This document shows, piece by piece, positions 24,615 through 36,033 of a stretch of DNA of 64,000 nucleotides. Position numbers and translations under genes: made by a program. The notes under the pieces are model-generated. The model did not search any database and was not told the origin of the DNA. It was given only the letters and a program-made list of their open reading frames with translations. The stretch covers positions 1,546,537 through 1,610,536 of the forward strand of contig JAKCOZ010000011.1 in the NCBI GenBank assembly GCA_022605955.1. The letters are read 5' to 3'. How positions within the stretch are numbered: position 1 is the stretch's first letter; every line of letters starts with the position of its first letter. The DNA is from Rallus limicola. Taxonomy: Eukaryota > Chordata > Aves > Gruiformes > Rallidae.

Positions 24615-25911
24615 GCAGCAAAACCAGATCTTGAAGCAAAGAACAGTCTCTTCCCATCAGGTTGCTAAATCACAGCTACAGCAAGCAAGGCGAGCGCTTT
24701 CACAAATCAATCCTTAGTAATTGCTCTATGCTTGCTGTTCCCAAGTGTTTGCAGCACAGAGGAATCTTAACTTCCTCTCTCCACACATCCCAAGCCAATG
24801 ATGCTACCTGGAAAACCAAACAAAACCACATTCCCTGTCACCCCTCTCCTTCCTGAGGAGAAACATGGTATGGATGATGCTTAACCAGATGGAATTCCCA
24901 GCTCAAACTGGCCCCTGTGCAGAGCAGCAGCAGAGAAACAGGACTAAATGTGTGTCTCAAGCACACAAGAAGCAGGGAACACAGAGAATAAGGAAAGAAT
25001 TCTCTTTAAGCACCTGGTTCCTGTACTCTGTCCTCACTCACGCTCCAGCCCTTGTCACAAGCACTTGTTGAGATGGCACACGCCAGCTTTCCAACACCCA
25101 GGGACATCACACAGCTGGAAACACACAGAGAGGCTCTTCCCTCCACTCCAGCACTCAGCAGCCTGGATCAAAGCAGTGGGGTTTTTGCTTTTTTGGGGGA
25201 TTTTCTAGCAGATCATCATTATTTATTTCCCCAAAATGATCTCTCTCACAGCTCCGGTGTTGAAGTCCCCCCACATACATTAATCTAATTGCCAACAAGA
25301 GTTTCTCTTCCCACACAATTCTCCAGCTGTATAACCTATAAACCAGTAAAAAATTCCCTATTAGCTACCAACAGAAGATAAATTAAGGTGCAAAGGTAGC
25401 CCCAACCTCAGGTTTACACCCACGAGCACTGAACTGATGCCACTTTTAGTCACGACACCTTGAAAATGAAAGGGGAGAAAGGGCTGTGGCTCTTCCTTAC
25501 AGCTCCTTCCTTCACATGATAATGCTTAATGCATCCTAAGAGCACATCTGGCCACCCTAATGATGGTACTCACAGAAAGACTCTTTAAAAGGGAGGCTGG
25601 CAATTTTCTAGCCTCAGCTCTGGCAAGAAGCAGCCCCCCCCCGCCCCAACAATAACAACCCACAGCAGGGCCAAATCAGCCAGGTCAGGAATAGCAGCAG
25701 TTGGAGGAGGAAGACACCTGCAGGTCACTCAGTCTTGTCTGCATTGACACTAAGAGGAGGACAGATCCCTGCAGCTGATGCCTGGACAAAGCTCTGGTGG
25801 AATCTGGACTCCATTATGAAGCAGCATCTGGTGATGCTCATTTTCTCCCTAACACCATGGGTGTTTACAGCAGCAGGGTTGGCTGCAGTGGGTTTATTTT
25901 CAGATTAAGAG

Positions 25912-25913
<2 letters not shown>

Positions 25914-25934
<21 letters not shown>
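25914..25934. repeat. (TA)n microsatellite
   Basis: An alternating AT tract lies just outside the donor side of the ELP3 penultimate exon. Confidence 0.9.
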
Positions 25935-25943
<9 letters not shown>

Positions 25944-25952
25944 TAAAGATAC

Positions 25953-26034
25953 CTGAAATTACAGCAATTTTCCACGACCCGTGCTCCTCCTTGGCTATTC
26001 TTTCTGCCTCCTCCATGAGTAACATACCAAATCC
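25953..26034 (-). CDS. ELP3: ELP3 penultimate exon (acetyl-CoA loop of GNAT domain)
   Basis: This 82-nt exon encodes 27 codons plus one base: [20 protein letters not shown] then WKIAVIS. With HQ from the previous exon it completes the GNAT pyrophosphate-binding loop (HQGFGMLL). It corresponds to about human 496-522. The acceptor is cattacag and the donor is TCAG followed by GTATCT. It ends in phase 1, so the last exon must begin by completing a glycine codon. That exon, expected to encode the NYYRKIGY region with the acetyltransferase tyrosines, was not found between 1 and 25952. Tryptophan replaces the glycine I recall in human GSGK; this position varies between species. Confidence 0.95.
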
Positions 26035-26360
26035 CTGTAATGGGGAGAAATAACAGGAAGGGAAGAGAAATTCTGTGAAAATAGAAAGCAGTAAGCAAGG
26101 TCAGAATGGCAATGTTAGTACAATTCCAAAAGACTCTTATTTTTTGGTCCAGGAAGGATCCTGTGATCAGGAATGCTGCTGAATACAGCAGGAGAGGGTT
26201 TGAGGTGCAGCGACACAGAGGTAAGAGCAGAGCTCTCACAGGGTTCAGCATCTGACCCTGAAATTATTCGTGGGCAGTTGTAGTGTCTGACTGCTTCTCA
26301 GTATGTGCTGGGTCAGCCCCAGACACTGGTTGAGCACCACACACCATTCACCCCCACAGG

Positions 26361-26386
26361 AGAGACAGACAGACAGACAGACAGAG
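26361..26386. repeat. (GACA)n microsatellite
   Basis: Six or so units of gaca lie within the minus-strand LTR. Confidence 0.85.
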
Positions 26387-26660
26387 CCTCCATGGGGTGG
26401 GGTAAGCACAGTTCACTGACAAAAATCCCCATGAATGCAGAACAATAATGGGCAGTTGCACCCCCAGCCAGTGCTAACCCAGAGTAACTTACTGACCTGG
26501 TGATCACACAGTGCTGCCCAGCAGCAAGGACAGACAGACTGACTGACCCAATGCCCCAGCCACACTCAGACTGTCCTGGAGGCAACAAGCCCCTGCCCTT
26601 CCCCAAGCAGCCCCTTTTATGGGGAAGTGGTGCCAGGTGGTGTGGAAACCAGACCAGGCT

Positions 26661-26860
26661 GACTCAGCTCTCCTGTGCTAAGCTCAGCTCACCTGTGCTA
26701 AGCTCAGCTCACCTGTGCTAGACTCAGCTCACCTGTGCTAGACTCAGCTCACCTGTGCTAAACTCAGCTCACCTGTGCTAAACTCAGCTCACCTGTGCTA
26801 GACTCAGCTCACCTGTGCTAAACTCAGCTCACCTGTGCTAAGCTCAGCTCACCTCTGCTG
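26661..26860. repeat. 20-bp minisatellite, ten units
   Basis: Ten end-to-end units of the type aactcagctcacctgtgcta. They differ mainly at the first two bases (ga, ag or aa) and in the outermost units. Lies in the U3 part of the minus-strand LTR. Confidence 0.95.
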
Positions 26861-27417
26861 GCTGCTTGGGGAGGTGAACTCTGGCCTGGCCAGAACCAGG
26901 ACACCATGGCAGGAGCAGACTGAAGCCAAATCCATCGATGGTACAGCCCCTTGGCAGCCAACCTGTAATTCCTGGCACTCAACAAACCTGTCCCACTGAA
27001 ATAACAAATCCTACACCATGGGCACACACCCAAACAGCTACCTTACCACACCTGGGTTTGTGCTAGTGAATTAAAGCTGGAGCACAGACACCAGATGCCA
27101 CTGCCCATGCTGCTGGACTGTCAAAGGATCCCAGTGCCTTTCAGACCGGTGACATCAGTCAAAGCTGATGTGCTCAGACACTATGGAACTAGGGATGGGC
27201 TCTGCTGCTGTTGGTTTTTCTGACACATGTGGTGCCTTAAATACCCTCTCCCCCCCACCCAGGAGTCAGGAGCTGCTCCTGTTCTCGAGTCAGGATGAAG
27301 AACTGAGGCACATGGTGACCATGGGGTTTGTTGGGGCCACCTGCATCACACCGCTGTGTGACCCTCGCAGAGCTAGGCTAGGCTCAAGCTCCACAACGCT
27401 CTCCTAGGCTCAGCTCA

Positions 27418-27628
27418 AAGAATGGCATGTGTTGGAAGGGACCCAAAAGATCCCAGAGTTCCAACCCCCTGCCACAGGCAGGGCCACCAACCTCCAGGCC
27501 TGGAGCTACACAAGGTTGCCCAGGGCCCCAGCCAACCTGGCCTTCAACACCCCCAGGCACGGGGCACCCACCCCCTCTCTGGGCAGCCCCTGCCAGCCCC
27601 TCCCCACTCTCTCTGTAAAAAAACCTCC
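27418..27628 (-). mobile_element. CR1 copy, family A, short
   Basis: Runs from gaatggcatgtgttggaagg to ctccccactctctctgtaaa. The extreme 3' terminus is degraded. Confidence 0.9.
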
Positions 27629-28295
27629 CCTGAAACCTAATCTCATGGTGCAGGAGATGCCAAATGAAAAGGAATCACAGAAGAAGGCGTTAATATTCTG
27701 GACCAGCTCCAGGCCTCTATTTACGTTTGGAAATCTTGCACAGCAGGGATGCTACTGGAATCACAACAAAACAGGGGAAGAGCCTTTCCACTCTATTTAA
27801 CAACTTCATTGTCCCACATATCTGGGAATAACGGATTGGCTTAATTCAGGCCTAACATTAAGATGCAGGAACGATGCTCAGCTCTTTGTTCATCTCTTTT
27901 CCTGACAAGACACACAGAACGGAGCTGTGGCGACCCCAAAGCAGATGTGATTTAATTCTTAAAAAACACAAAAACCAACCAAACAACCCACCCCACTTAC
28001 CACTTCCAGGCATTTTTAACTCCCACCCAGAGAAACCTTCATTCTGAAATGTCCTTCTAATCAGGAATTGCCCCCAGGCCTGTGAAGAGCGTTTTCTGAT
28101 TAACCTCTCCCAACGCTGCCGACTCCAAACAGACACGAGTGCATCACATGCCAGGAAATTTCAATTTACAACCTATTTTTCATGTTTGTAGTCACCTACT
28201 TTCAATTGATTGTCTCTTTTTTTTTTGGTGCTTTTATTATTTTTCACTGTCCACTTTTTCCTCCCTGAATTTTAAAGCTTTAACTCTTACATTCA

Positions 28296-28451
28296 CTTCT
28301 CTTGGTTCTTTTTTCCCCCCTCCTCTTGGTTCTTTTTTTCCCCCTCCTCTTGGTTCTTTTTTTCCCCCTCCTCTTGGTTCTTTTTTTCCCCCTCCTCTTG
28401 GTTCTTTTTTTCCCCCTCCTCTTGGTTCTTTTTTTCCCCCCCTCCCTCCTC
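28296..28451. repeat. 24-bp pyrimidine-rich minisatellite
   Basis: About six units of cctcttggttctttttttcc plus cccc. It produces eight-residue periodic frames (GSFFPPPL on plus) that are artefacts. Confidence 0.93.
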
Positions 28452-28911
28452 TTTTCCATCGCTCCTGCCTGATGGTCCCACATCACCAACACCCAGCAAA
28501 CCCCCCATCTTAATGCATATACTCAGGAAAAGATTAATAAATCCAAGGCAGTTCATTTAAAACATCAGCCCTGAGCACTTCTAGCAAAGAGGACGAACTG
28601 AATTGCTTTTTTAAAAGCTCAGCCTAAAGGTTCAGAACCTGCCAGGGTAAAATTGAAGTCACCTTTTTTATGTACATCATGAGCCACAGCATGTTACATG
28701 CAGCACAGGGATAAGGTGCCATGTTCATATGAGTCCCTGCAAGGAATTGCAAACACAGCATTCTGGCCCATTGCTGTAAGATACATAGGAAATGGACTCC
28801 TGAAAATAGGGCCAGACCCATCTAGGTGGCTTTATCCATCATTTAAACCCATGAACATCTCTCTGAAACCAAAGCTGGATTTCTGCTGTATGGGTAGGAA
28901 GAATATATTAC

Positions 28912-29671
28912 AGAATCACAGAATCCCAAGGTTGGAAAAGAGCTTTAAACTCATTGAGTCCAACCATCCCTGTCCTGTGCTGCCCCAGATCTCTCAGCAC
29001 CTCATCTCCCCTCTGTTCAACACCCCCAGGGCTGGGGACTCAGCCCCCTCCCTGGGCAGCCTGGGCCACAGCCCCACAGCTCTGCCAGGGAAGAACTTGG
29101 CCCTCCCAGCTGAGCTGAGCCTGCCCTGGCCCAGCTTGAGCCCAGTGCCCCTTGTCCCAGCTCCTGGCCCCTGGCTGAAGAGACCAGCGCCCACCTCTCT
29201 GCACCCTCCTGGCAGGGCAGGGCAGGTGGGGAGAAGGGCTCCCCTCAGCCTCCTCTGCTCCAGCCTCAACACCCCCAGCTCCCTCAGCTGCTCCTCAGAG
29301 GATTTGCCCTCCAGCCCCTTCCCCAGCCTGGCTGCCCTTCTCTGCACTCACTCCAGCACCTCCATGTCCTTGTGATGCTGAGGAGCCCAGAACTGGCCCC
29401 AGCACTGGAGCTGCAGCCTCCCCAGTGCCCAGCCCAGGGGCACAATCCCTGCCCTGGCCCTGTGGCCACGCTGGCTCTGACACAAGCCAGGATGCCCTTG
29501 GCCTTCCTGGCCCCCCGGGCACACTGCTGGCTCCTGGGCAGTCCCAGGCCCCCAACACCCCCAGCTCCTTCTCCCCAGCAGCTCTCCAGCCGCTCTGCCC
29601 CCAGCCTGGAGCGCTGCTGGGGGTCGGGGTGTCCCATGGGCAGGACTCTGCCCTTGGCCTTGTTAAACCTC
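28912..29671 (-). mobile_element. CR1 copy, family C, long
   Basis: The 3' end is cagaatcacagaatcccaag. It runs through the ORF2 end (reading [13 protein letters not shown] on the minus strand) to ccttgttaaacctcat. Its 5' end is about 104 bp downstream, in gene sense, of the ELP3 exon donor at 29775. Confidence 0.93.
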
Positions 29672-29774
29672 ATAATTCAGAGCAATGAATCTCAGATATG
29701 AAATAAAATCCTCCTCCAGGAGTTGGGCTCAAGAACTGAAGGCAGAGATGAAGAATAAAGAAAGCCTGGAGTAC

Positions 29775-30002
29775 CTGGTGCTGGAATTTTGAAGGATCCC
29801 GACTGCTCACAGGGACCACGCTCCCGTAGACATGCAATTCCCGGACAATGGATACACCTCCTTTCAGCTCAGGTCTGAAGGATTCCTCTGAACACTTCCT
29901 CAGTCGTAGGAGGCCAACAAGAATATCCTGCTCTGGATCTTCATAGGACAGGAAGGTTTCCCAGCCACCATTTGCCACATAATCTCTTCTCACTAACTCG
30001 AT
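29775..30002 (-). CDS. ELP3: ELP3 internal exon (N-terminal part of KAT/GNAT domain)
   Basis: This 228-nt exon has 76 codons and is phase 0 at both ends. It begins [20 protein letters not shown], passes through [16 protein letters not shown] and ends [14 protein letters not shown]. It is the first half of the GNAT-fold acetyl-CoA-binding domain, about human 420-495, including the strand [12 protein letters not shown]. The acceptor is tttggccag, and the donor is CAG followed by GTACTC. Isoleucine stands where the human protein, as I recall it, starts VELV; other changes are conservative. The frame is open throughout. Confidence 0.97.
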
Positions 30003-30471
30003 CTGGCCAAAGAGAAGAGGTGATGGTGAATCCAAAGAGGGAAATAGAAAAACTTTCCTACTAATATTTAAGCAAAATGTTGAAAAGACCAAAACCAATT
30101 TCATGGATCCATAAACTATTATGATTCAGAGAAAACATGAAGCACTTCCTTAAAGGCCAATTTAGCTTGAGATGGATTTTGGCAGCGCTGGGTAAGAGCT
30201 GCTGTTACTGCAGTCACCTCAAAAAGAAACCACCCAACCCCATCAGCAGAAATGTATTGGCAAATGGGACAGGGTGAGTCTTCTGTGCCTCTCTGCAAAC
30301 CTTCACCCAGGGCTGGTAGCCCACGTGTTGCCTGTTCAGAACTCACTGAACAGCCCTGTGTCTCGACTTAACTCAAGTTTCTCAGCACTGCGAGGTCAAT
30401 GGGGGCAGCAAGTCTGACCTACAGCCAAGGGATTCACTCAGAGTGAAATTCAGCTTCAGTTACAAACTTCA

Positions 30472-31165
30472 CAGCATCCCAGTTTGGGTCGGAAGGGACC
30501 TCAGAATCCCCCAGTGTCCCATCTGCCATGGGCAGGGACATCCCCACGCCAGCCCACCAGCCCAAAGCGCCATCCAACCCGGCTTTGAACCCTGCCAGGG
30601 ATCCCAGGGCAGCCCCAGCTTCTCTGGGCACCCTGTGCCAGGGCCTCCCCCCTCCCCAGGAAGGATTTCTGCCTCCCAGCCCCTCTCCATCCCCCTCCTG
30701 CAGCTGAAGGCCGTTCCCCTGGGCCTGGCCCTCCCTGCCCTGGGCACCAGCCCCTCTCCAGCTCTCCTGGAGCCCCTGGAGGGATGGGAAGGGGCTGGGA
30801 GCTCTCCCCAGAAGCAGCCTTCTCTTCTGTGGGCTGAGCCAGCCCAGCTCTCCCAGCCTGGCTCCAGAGCAGAGGGGCTCCAGCCCTCCCATCATCTCTG
30901 GGGCTCCTGGGGACTGGCTCCCACAGCTCCGTGTCCCCCTTGTCCTGGGGCCCCCCGAGCTGGAGGCAGCGCTGCCGGGGGGTCTGTGTCCCAGAGCGGA
31001 GCAGAGGGGCAGAATCCCCTTTCCCAGCGCTGCTGGTCCCACTGCTGGGGGTGCAGCCCAGGACACGGGGGGCTTTTGGGGCTGCCAGTGCCCATTGCTG
31101 GCCCACGTGGAGCTTCTCCTACCTCAGCACCCCTAAGCCCTTCTCCTCAGGGCTGCTCTCCACCT
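30472..31165 (-). mobile_element. CR1 copy, D-related subfamily
   Basis: Runs from cacagcatcccagtttgggt through ccatctgccatgggcaggga to ctgctctccacctgaacagc. It is the only copy of this subtype in the window. Confidence 0.87.
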
Positions 31166-31638
31166 GAACAGCACAGCAGAGGGTCGCTACCTGCACGTAC
31201 CTGGCCGTGCTCATCCCAGCGCTACCACAAAGACCGAAGCCAAGGACCTCAGTATCTTTCTGCAAATCCTCTAATACCCCCAAATCCATGAATTAAAGAT
31301 TTGTTTACAGAAGAGCCGTAAGGGATGCTGTCTCCTGCCTGCTTTACTCCATGACGAAGCCTGGGTGATGGCAGCTCACAATTAAATCCCTTCCTGACTA
31401 CAGAGGGAGGCTCATCTCAGCGCTGACGTGCGGGGTAACGCACCCAAGCAGATGTCTGCCAACGTGCCAAGCTCTCCAAGGGCACAACTCCATTCCAGCT
31501 TGTGTGTCAGGATAGGTGACACACACCAAACTGGATCTCCCATTAGGTACACAACACCTCTAGTAAAAGGAAAAATGTACAGGGAAATAAAAGAACATGA
31601 GGTATTTTTTTAAAAATACCCAGATCTGGCAGTTATTT

Positions 31639-32178
31639 CACAGAATCACCAAATGGTTTGGGATGGAAGGGACCTAAAGATCATCACATTCCAACCCCCT
31701 GCCATGGGCAGGGACACTTCACCACACCAGGCTGCTCAAGGCCCCTTCCAACCCGGCCTTTAACACCTTCAGGGATGGGGCAGCCACCACCTCCCTAGGC
31801 ACCCTGTGCCAGGGTCTCCCCTCCCTCAGAGGGAAGAATTTCTTCCTAATATCCAATCTAAATCTATCCCCTTCCAATTTAAACTCATTCCCCTTCATCC
31901 TGTCACTCCAGGCCCTTCTAAAAAGTCTCTCCCCAGCTTCCTTGTAGCCCCTTCAGGGACTGGAAGGTGCTATAAGATCTCCCTGGAGCCTTCTCTTCTC
32001 CAGGCTGACCCAGCCCAGCTCTCCCAGCCTGGCTTCCCAGCAGAGCTGCTCCAGCACTCTGATCATCTTCGTGGCCTCCTCTGGATGTGCTCCAACAGCT
32101 CCATGTCCTTCTTGTGCTGGGGACTCCAGAATTGCAGGTGGGGTCTCACTCTAAGGGCAGTAGAGGGGCACTTCTCCT
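31639..32178 (-). mobile_element. CR1 copy, family D
   Basis: Runs from cacagaatcaccaaatggtt through gaagaatttcttcctaatat to gggtctcactctaagggcag. The 5' end is approximate. Confidence 0.9.
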
Positions 32179-33152
32179 ATGTGGAAAAGCAGTCAGGCTC
32201 CAGCTTGCTGCTAACCCATCAGAAGAACAGAGAACATGATGAAACACTGTGTGTGCCACGAGTTTGAAACAGCAAGGCTGGATATCAGCTGGAGACAAAC
32301 CATGTAAAAACCATGGCCCCAGCACTTGTCCTCCAGCAGGGCCTAGATGCTGTGTTATGCCCCCAGCCAGTCCAAAAGCCACTTGTAGGCTGAGATGAAG
32401 AGCAGATGAGAGGAACCTTCACTTAGGAGGCTTTGTGTGCATTTGTATCGCATCATAAGCACCACGTAAGCTGATGTGCTCAGAGAAGTCCCTACTGGAT
32501 CAAGTCCTTTGTTCTTCCCTAGGCACAGAGGGTCCTGGGATACATGAATCCCTCTAGGATACCAATAATAAAGGCAGGAAAAGCCAGCCTGATTCATGTC
32601 CTGGTCAGCTGGTGCCCAGCCAGAGCAGCACCACCTTCTGCTCTGGGGAAGAACACCCCTCACCAGGGCAGATCACCAAGTCCATATGCAATCCTACCAC
32701 ATGGCCGGTGCAGTCTGCTTTAAACTTACTTTGAGAAACAAAGGGAAGAGCCAGTTGCAGGTTACACTCCTCACAGACCTAAACCAGCTACTCCCAGCTT
32801 CCCCAAAAAAATAAAAACCTCATCCCAGTATTCCTACTACAGCTCTGTAACCAAGATCCTTCTCCTGCTGCAACCCCCCTGCCTCCTTGCAGGAGCAGCA
32901 GCTTCTACATCATTACACATCCTGCTTGAAGACTACTGTAGGTTTGTACTCCTAACAGAGCTGTCAGTGCCCCATGCTTTTCAAAACCTGTCAATCCATC
33001 ATCTCTCTGCAGCTACAATTCACTAGAGCACTTTTAAGGCTGTTATGTGGCACTACACAGCCTAAACCATTCAGAGAGCGAGCAAATACCTTCTGCTGCT
33101 ACAGAGAAAGGCTGCTCATTGAAAAGGCAGCTTAGAGACAGCTCTGTAAATC

Positions 33153-33573
33153 AGAGAATCATGGATTGGACTGGGTTGGAAGGGACCCCAAGGAGCACAG
33201 AGCTCCAACCCCCCCTGCCACAGGCAGGGCCACCAACCTCCAGGCCTGAAGCTACACAAGGTTGCCCAGGGCCCCAGCCAACCTGGCCTTCAACACCCCC
33301 AGGGACGGGGCACCCACCCCCTCTCTGGGCAGCCCCTTCCAGCCCCTCCCCACTCTCTCTGCACAGAACTTCCCCCCAATGTCTCCTCTGCCCCTTCCCT
33401 CCTCCAGCTTCACTCCAGCCCCCTTGTCCTGCCAGGCTCTGCCCTTGGAACAAGCCCATTCCCCTCCTGTTCCTCGGGTCCCTTCAGGGACGGGCAGGCT
33501 GCAATGAGGTCCCCCCCAGAAGCAGCCTTCTCTTCTCCAGGCTGAGCCAGCCCAGCTCCCTCAGCCTCTCTCT
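33153..33573 (-). mobile_element. CR1 copy, family A
   Basis: Runs from cagagaatcatggattggac to ctccctcagcctctctctgt, 5' truncated. Confidence 0.92.
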
Positions 33574-34455
33574 GTAGGGAATAACCAACTCCAGGCAAGA
33601 AATCTCCTTAGAAATTGATTTTTGTACAAAAAAGAAGTACTTGGAAAAGCAGACCCAGCACTGCCACTATCTAAATCCGGACAGCCCGGTGCTCCTGCGT
33701 AACACGTAGCTAATTACAGCAAGAGATTGGTTGAGTTTAGATCTGTCACGATAGCCTCTCTTATCAAGAGGGCACATTGTTTATTCACAAAGCCAAGCCA
33801 AAACATCTCACCTTGTCATTAGGCTAAAGGCTGTGAAGGATCAACCCATCTTCAGAATATTCCTCTCACTTGCTGTCACGATAAATTCTGTGGAAGACTG
33901 GATAATGACATCCTCCTGCCACTCAGATGGATGAGTGGAACAAAGGGAATTTTCAACATAACCATGCTTTGAAAACCCTGTGATAAGCTATTTGCTAACT
34001 ACTGCCCCAATTTACAATTTAAATTAGATTAGTGCTGCTGACAATAGACATCTTGGGGAGATATTTTCGTGAGGTGACCGCAGATGAGTCAACAGGAGCA
34101 GAGCAGAAAAGGCTGCATGGTCTATGGAGTCTGTGCAGGCTGGGTTCTTGATGAAATCTGGTAAGAAGAAGATGATTTGTTTGGGATTGTTATAGTTGAT
34201 TCCTGTTCTGTGAGATGGGAAGTACTGGCCTCCATCCAAATTCACATCGTGGCAGGAGAAAGGCAGAATATTGCTCCCAGTGATCTCCCATTAGCCAAGT
34301 GAGAACATCTTTCAGATGCCAGACTCAGAGGATACTCATTCTGCTTCACTTCTGGCACCAAACTCAGAGCTTCTCTGAAGCCTGTGTAGTCAGCAGAGGT
34401 TCCAAAGCACAAGCAAGAGGAGAACCATTGGGAATCTTTCTCTGAGCTGCTGCAC

Positions 34456-34644
34456 ACAATTACATGGTTGGGAAAGACCTTTCAGATCATCGATTCCAAC
34501 GATACCCATCCTCTACTAACCCATATCTCTGAGCACCCCATCTACCTGGCTTTTAAATCCATCCACCTGGCTTTTAAATCCATCCAGGGTCAGTGACTCA
34601 ACCCCCTCCCTGGGCAACCTGTCCCAGGGCTCCCTCACCCTCAC
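34456..34644 (-). mobile_element. Older CR1 fragment
   Basis: Begins attacatggttgggaaagac and contains a 21-bp direct doubling (acctggcttttaaatccatc, twice, 34545-34588). It ends ggctccctcaccctcac where the next element's tail begins. Confidence 0.75.
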
Positions 34645-35220
34645 AAATCTTGATGGTTCTGGGTGAATTAGAGAAGCAGTTCAATTTCATAGAATCATAG
34701 GGGTTTGAAGGGACCTCCAGAGATCATTGTGTCCAACCCCCTGCCAAAGCAGGGTCCCTAGGACAGGGGCTGGGATCTCTCCAGAGAAGGAGACTCCACA
34801 CCCCCCTGGGCAGCCTGGCCCAGGGCTCCCTCACCCTCACTGGCAACAAGTTCTGCCCCACATTGGGGGGGAACTCCCTGGGCTCCAACTTGAGCCCAGC
34901 ACCCCTTGTCCTGTCCCCACAGACCCTGAGCAGAGGCTGCCCATGGCCCCCTGGGTCCCACCCTTCAGCTCTTGATCCCCAGGGATCAGATCCCCTCTCA
35001 GGCTGCTTCTCTCCAGGCTGAACAGCCCCAGCTCCCTCAGCCTTTCCTCCCAGGGGAGATGCTCCAGGCCCTTCAGCATCTCCCTGTCCCTCCTCTGGCC
35101 TCTCTCCAAGAGATCCCTGGCTGGTTGATCCCAGGGAGCCCAGCACTGGACACAACACTCCAGCTGGGGCCTGAGCAGGGCAGAGCAGAGGGGGAGGATC
35201 CCCTCCTGTCACCTGCTGCC
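34645..35220 (-). mobile_element. CR1 copy, family B, with extra 3' tail
   Basis: The B body spans 34690-35220. Left of the usual terminus (catagaatcatagg), 46 bp (34645-34690, aaatcttgatggttctgggt onward) are shared with the B copy at 51397 with one mismatch. The 5' end is in ctcctgtcacctgctgccca. Confidence 0.9.
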
Positions 35221-35582
35221 CACACATTAATACACACATAGAGGCACTGAAGTGTATTTACACATATGCATAAGGGCTCCCAGCTCATCTTGCTAAACCT
35301 TCACTCCAGTTCAGCACACACACGTGGTGTTATGAGTATTTAAATCCAGATTCAGAACAGGGAGGGAGAAAAGGGAGGCAGCAATTCCAATGGAGAAGCT
35401 CAAAGACCCAGCTCAAAGACCAGTGCTGGCTGCACTTGGTTTATTGAACCCGGCGGGGCATAAATTTCAACACGTGACTGTGCCCAAAGCAGAGGCAGCC
35501 AAAGGTGCCATGAAAACACATGGAAAATTGGAGGCAAACCAGGGGATGGGATGTGCAACAAACGGGTCCCAACGCTTCCACA

Positions 35583-36033
35583 CAGAATCACAGCAGCACA
35601 AGGCTGGAAAAGACGTTTTAAGATCATCACATCCAACCATCCCTGTCCTGTGCTGCCCCAGAGCTCTCAGCACCTCATCTCCCCTCTGTTCAACACCCCC
35701 AGGGCTGGGGACTCAGCCCCCTCCCTGGGCAGCCTGGGCCACAGCCCCACAACTCTGCCAGGGAAGAACTTTGCCCTCCCAGCTGAGCTGAGCCTGCCCT
35801 GGCCCAGCTTGAGCCCAGTGCCCCTTGTCCCAGCTCCTGGCCCCTGGCTGAAGAGACCAGCGCCCACCTCTCTGCACCCTCCTGGCAGGGCAGGGCAGGG
35901 GGGGAGAAGGGCTCCCCTCAGCCTCCTCTGCTCCAGCCTCAACACCCCCAGCTCCCTCAGCTGCTCCTCAGAGGATTTGCCCTCCAGCCCCTTCCCCAGC
36001 CTGGTTGCCCTTCTCTGCACTCGCTCCAGCACC
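35583..36033 (-). mobile_element. CR1 copy, family C, left part split by a tandem array
   Basis: Runs from cagaatcacagcagcacaag through the C body to ctgcactcgctccagcacct. The element continues at 36387. Confidence 0.92.

Larger units (their letters stand above)
517..25952. other. Unassigned stretches in the last ELP3 intron
   Basis: Sequence between the listed elements (517-993, 1650-2454, 2981-3618, 5246-6816, 7107-7576, 8926-9435, 9579-10811, 11509-12119, 13663-14361, 14825-15617, 16675-17368, 17929-18887, 20006-21052, 22691-23329, 24615-25952) looks like ordinary intron. I saw no exon, RNA gene or recognisable mobile element in it. The stretch 9700-10560 is richer in CpG than its surroundings and might be a conserved element. 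The last ELP3 exon was looked for here and not found. Confidence 0.6.
26304..26903 (-). mobile_element. ERVL-like LTR, minus strand, carrying a minisatellite in U3
   Basis: Read on the minus strand it begins TGTCCTGGTTCTGGCCAGGC, like the LTR at 48690, and ends ctggggctgacccagcaca. A TATA-like CCCATAAAAGG is at 26613-26624 and matches the CATAAAGGGG box of the other LTR. A ten-unit 20-bp tandem repeat lies between the 5' end and that box. Flanks gtatg and ccatg match at only three of five positions, so no sure target duplication. Confidence 0.75.
26035..29774. other. ELP3: ELP3 intron (3.74 kb)
   Basis: Holds one LTR, two CR1 copies and the 24-bp minisatellite. The remaining parts (26904-27417, 27629-28295, 28452-28911) show nothing I recognise. 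Confidence 0.8.

Noticed and set aside
26661..26860. CRISPR-like regular repeats
   Set aside because: The 20-bp units follow one another without spacers and the host is a vertebrate. It is a minisatellite.
28139..28556. Frames with eight-residue repeats GSFFPPPL and KKRTKRRG
   Set aside because: They are the two translations of a 24-bp minisatellite. Divisibility by three keeps the frame open.
28698..29375. Open frame of 225 codons antisense to ELP3
   Set aside because: Most of it is the antisense of a C element, with no domain or splice support.
30443..31291. Longest frame in the window (282 codons, plus)
   Set aside because: It is antisense to a D-related CR1. The composition (P, S, L, A) reflects GC-rich repeat, not a protein family.
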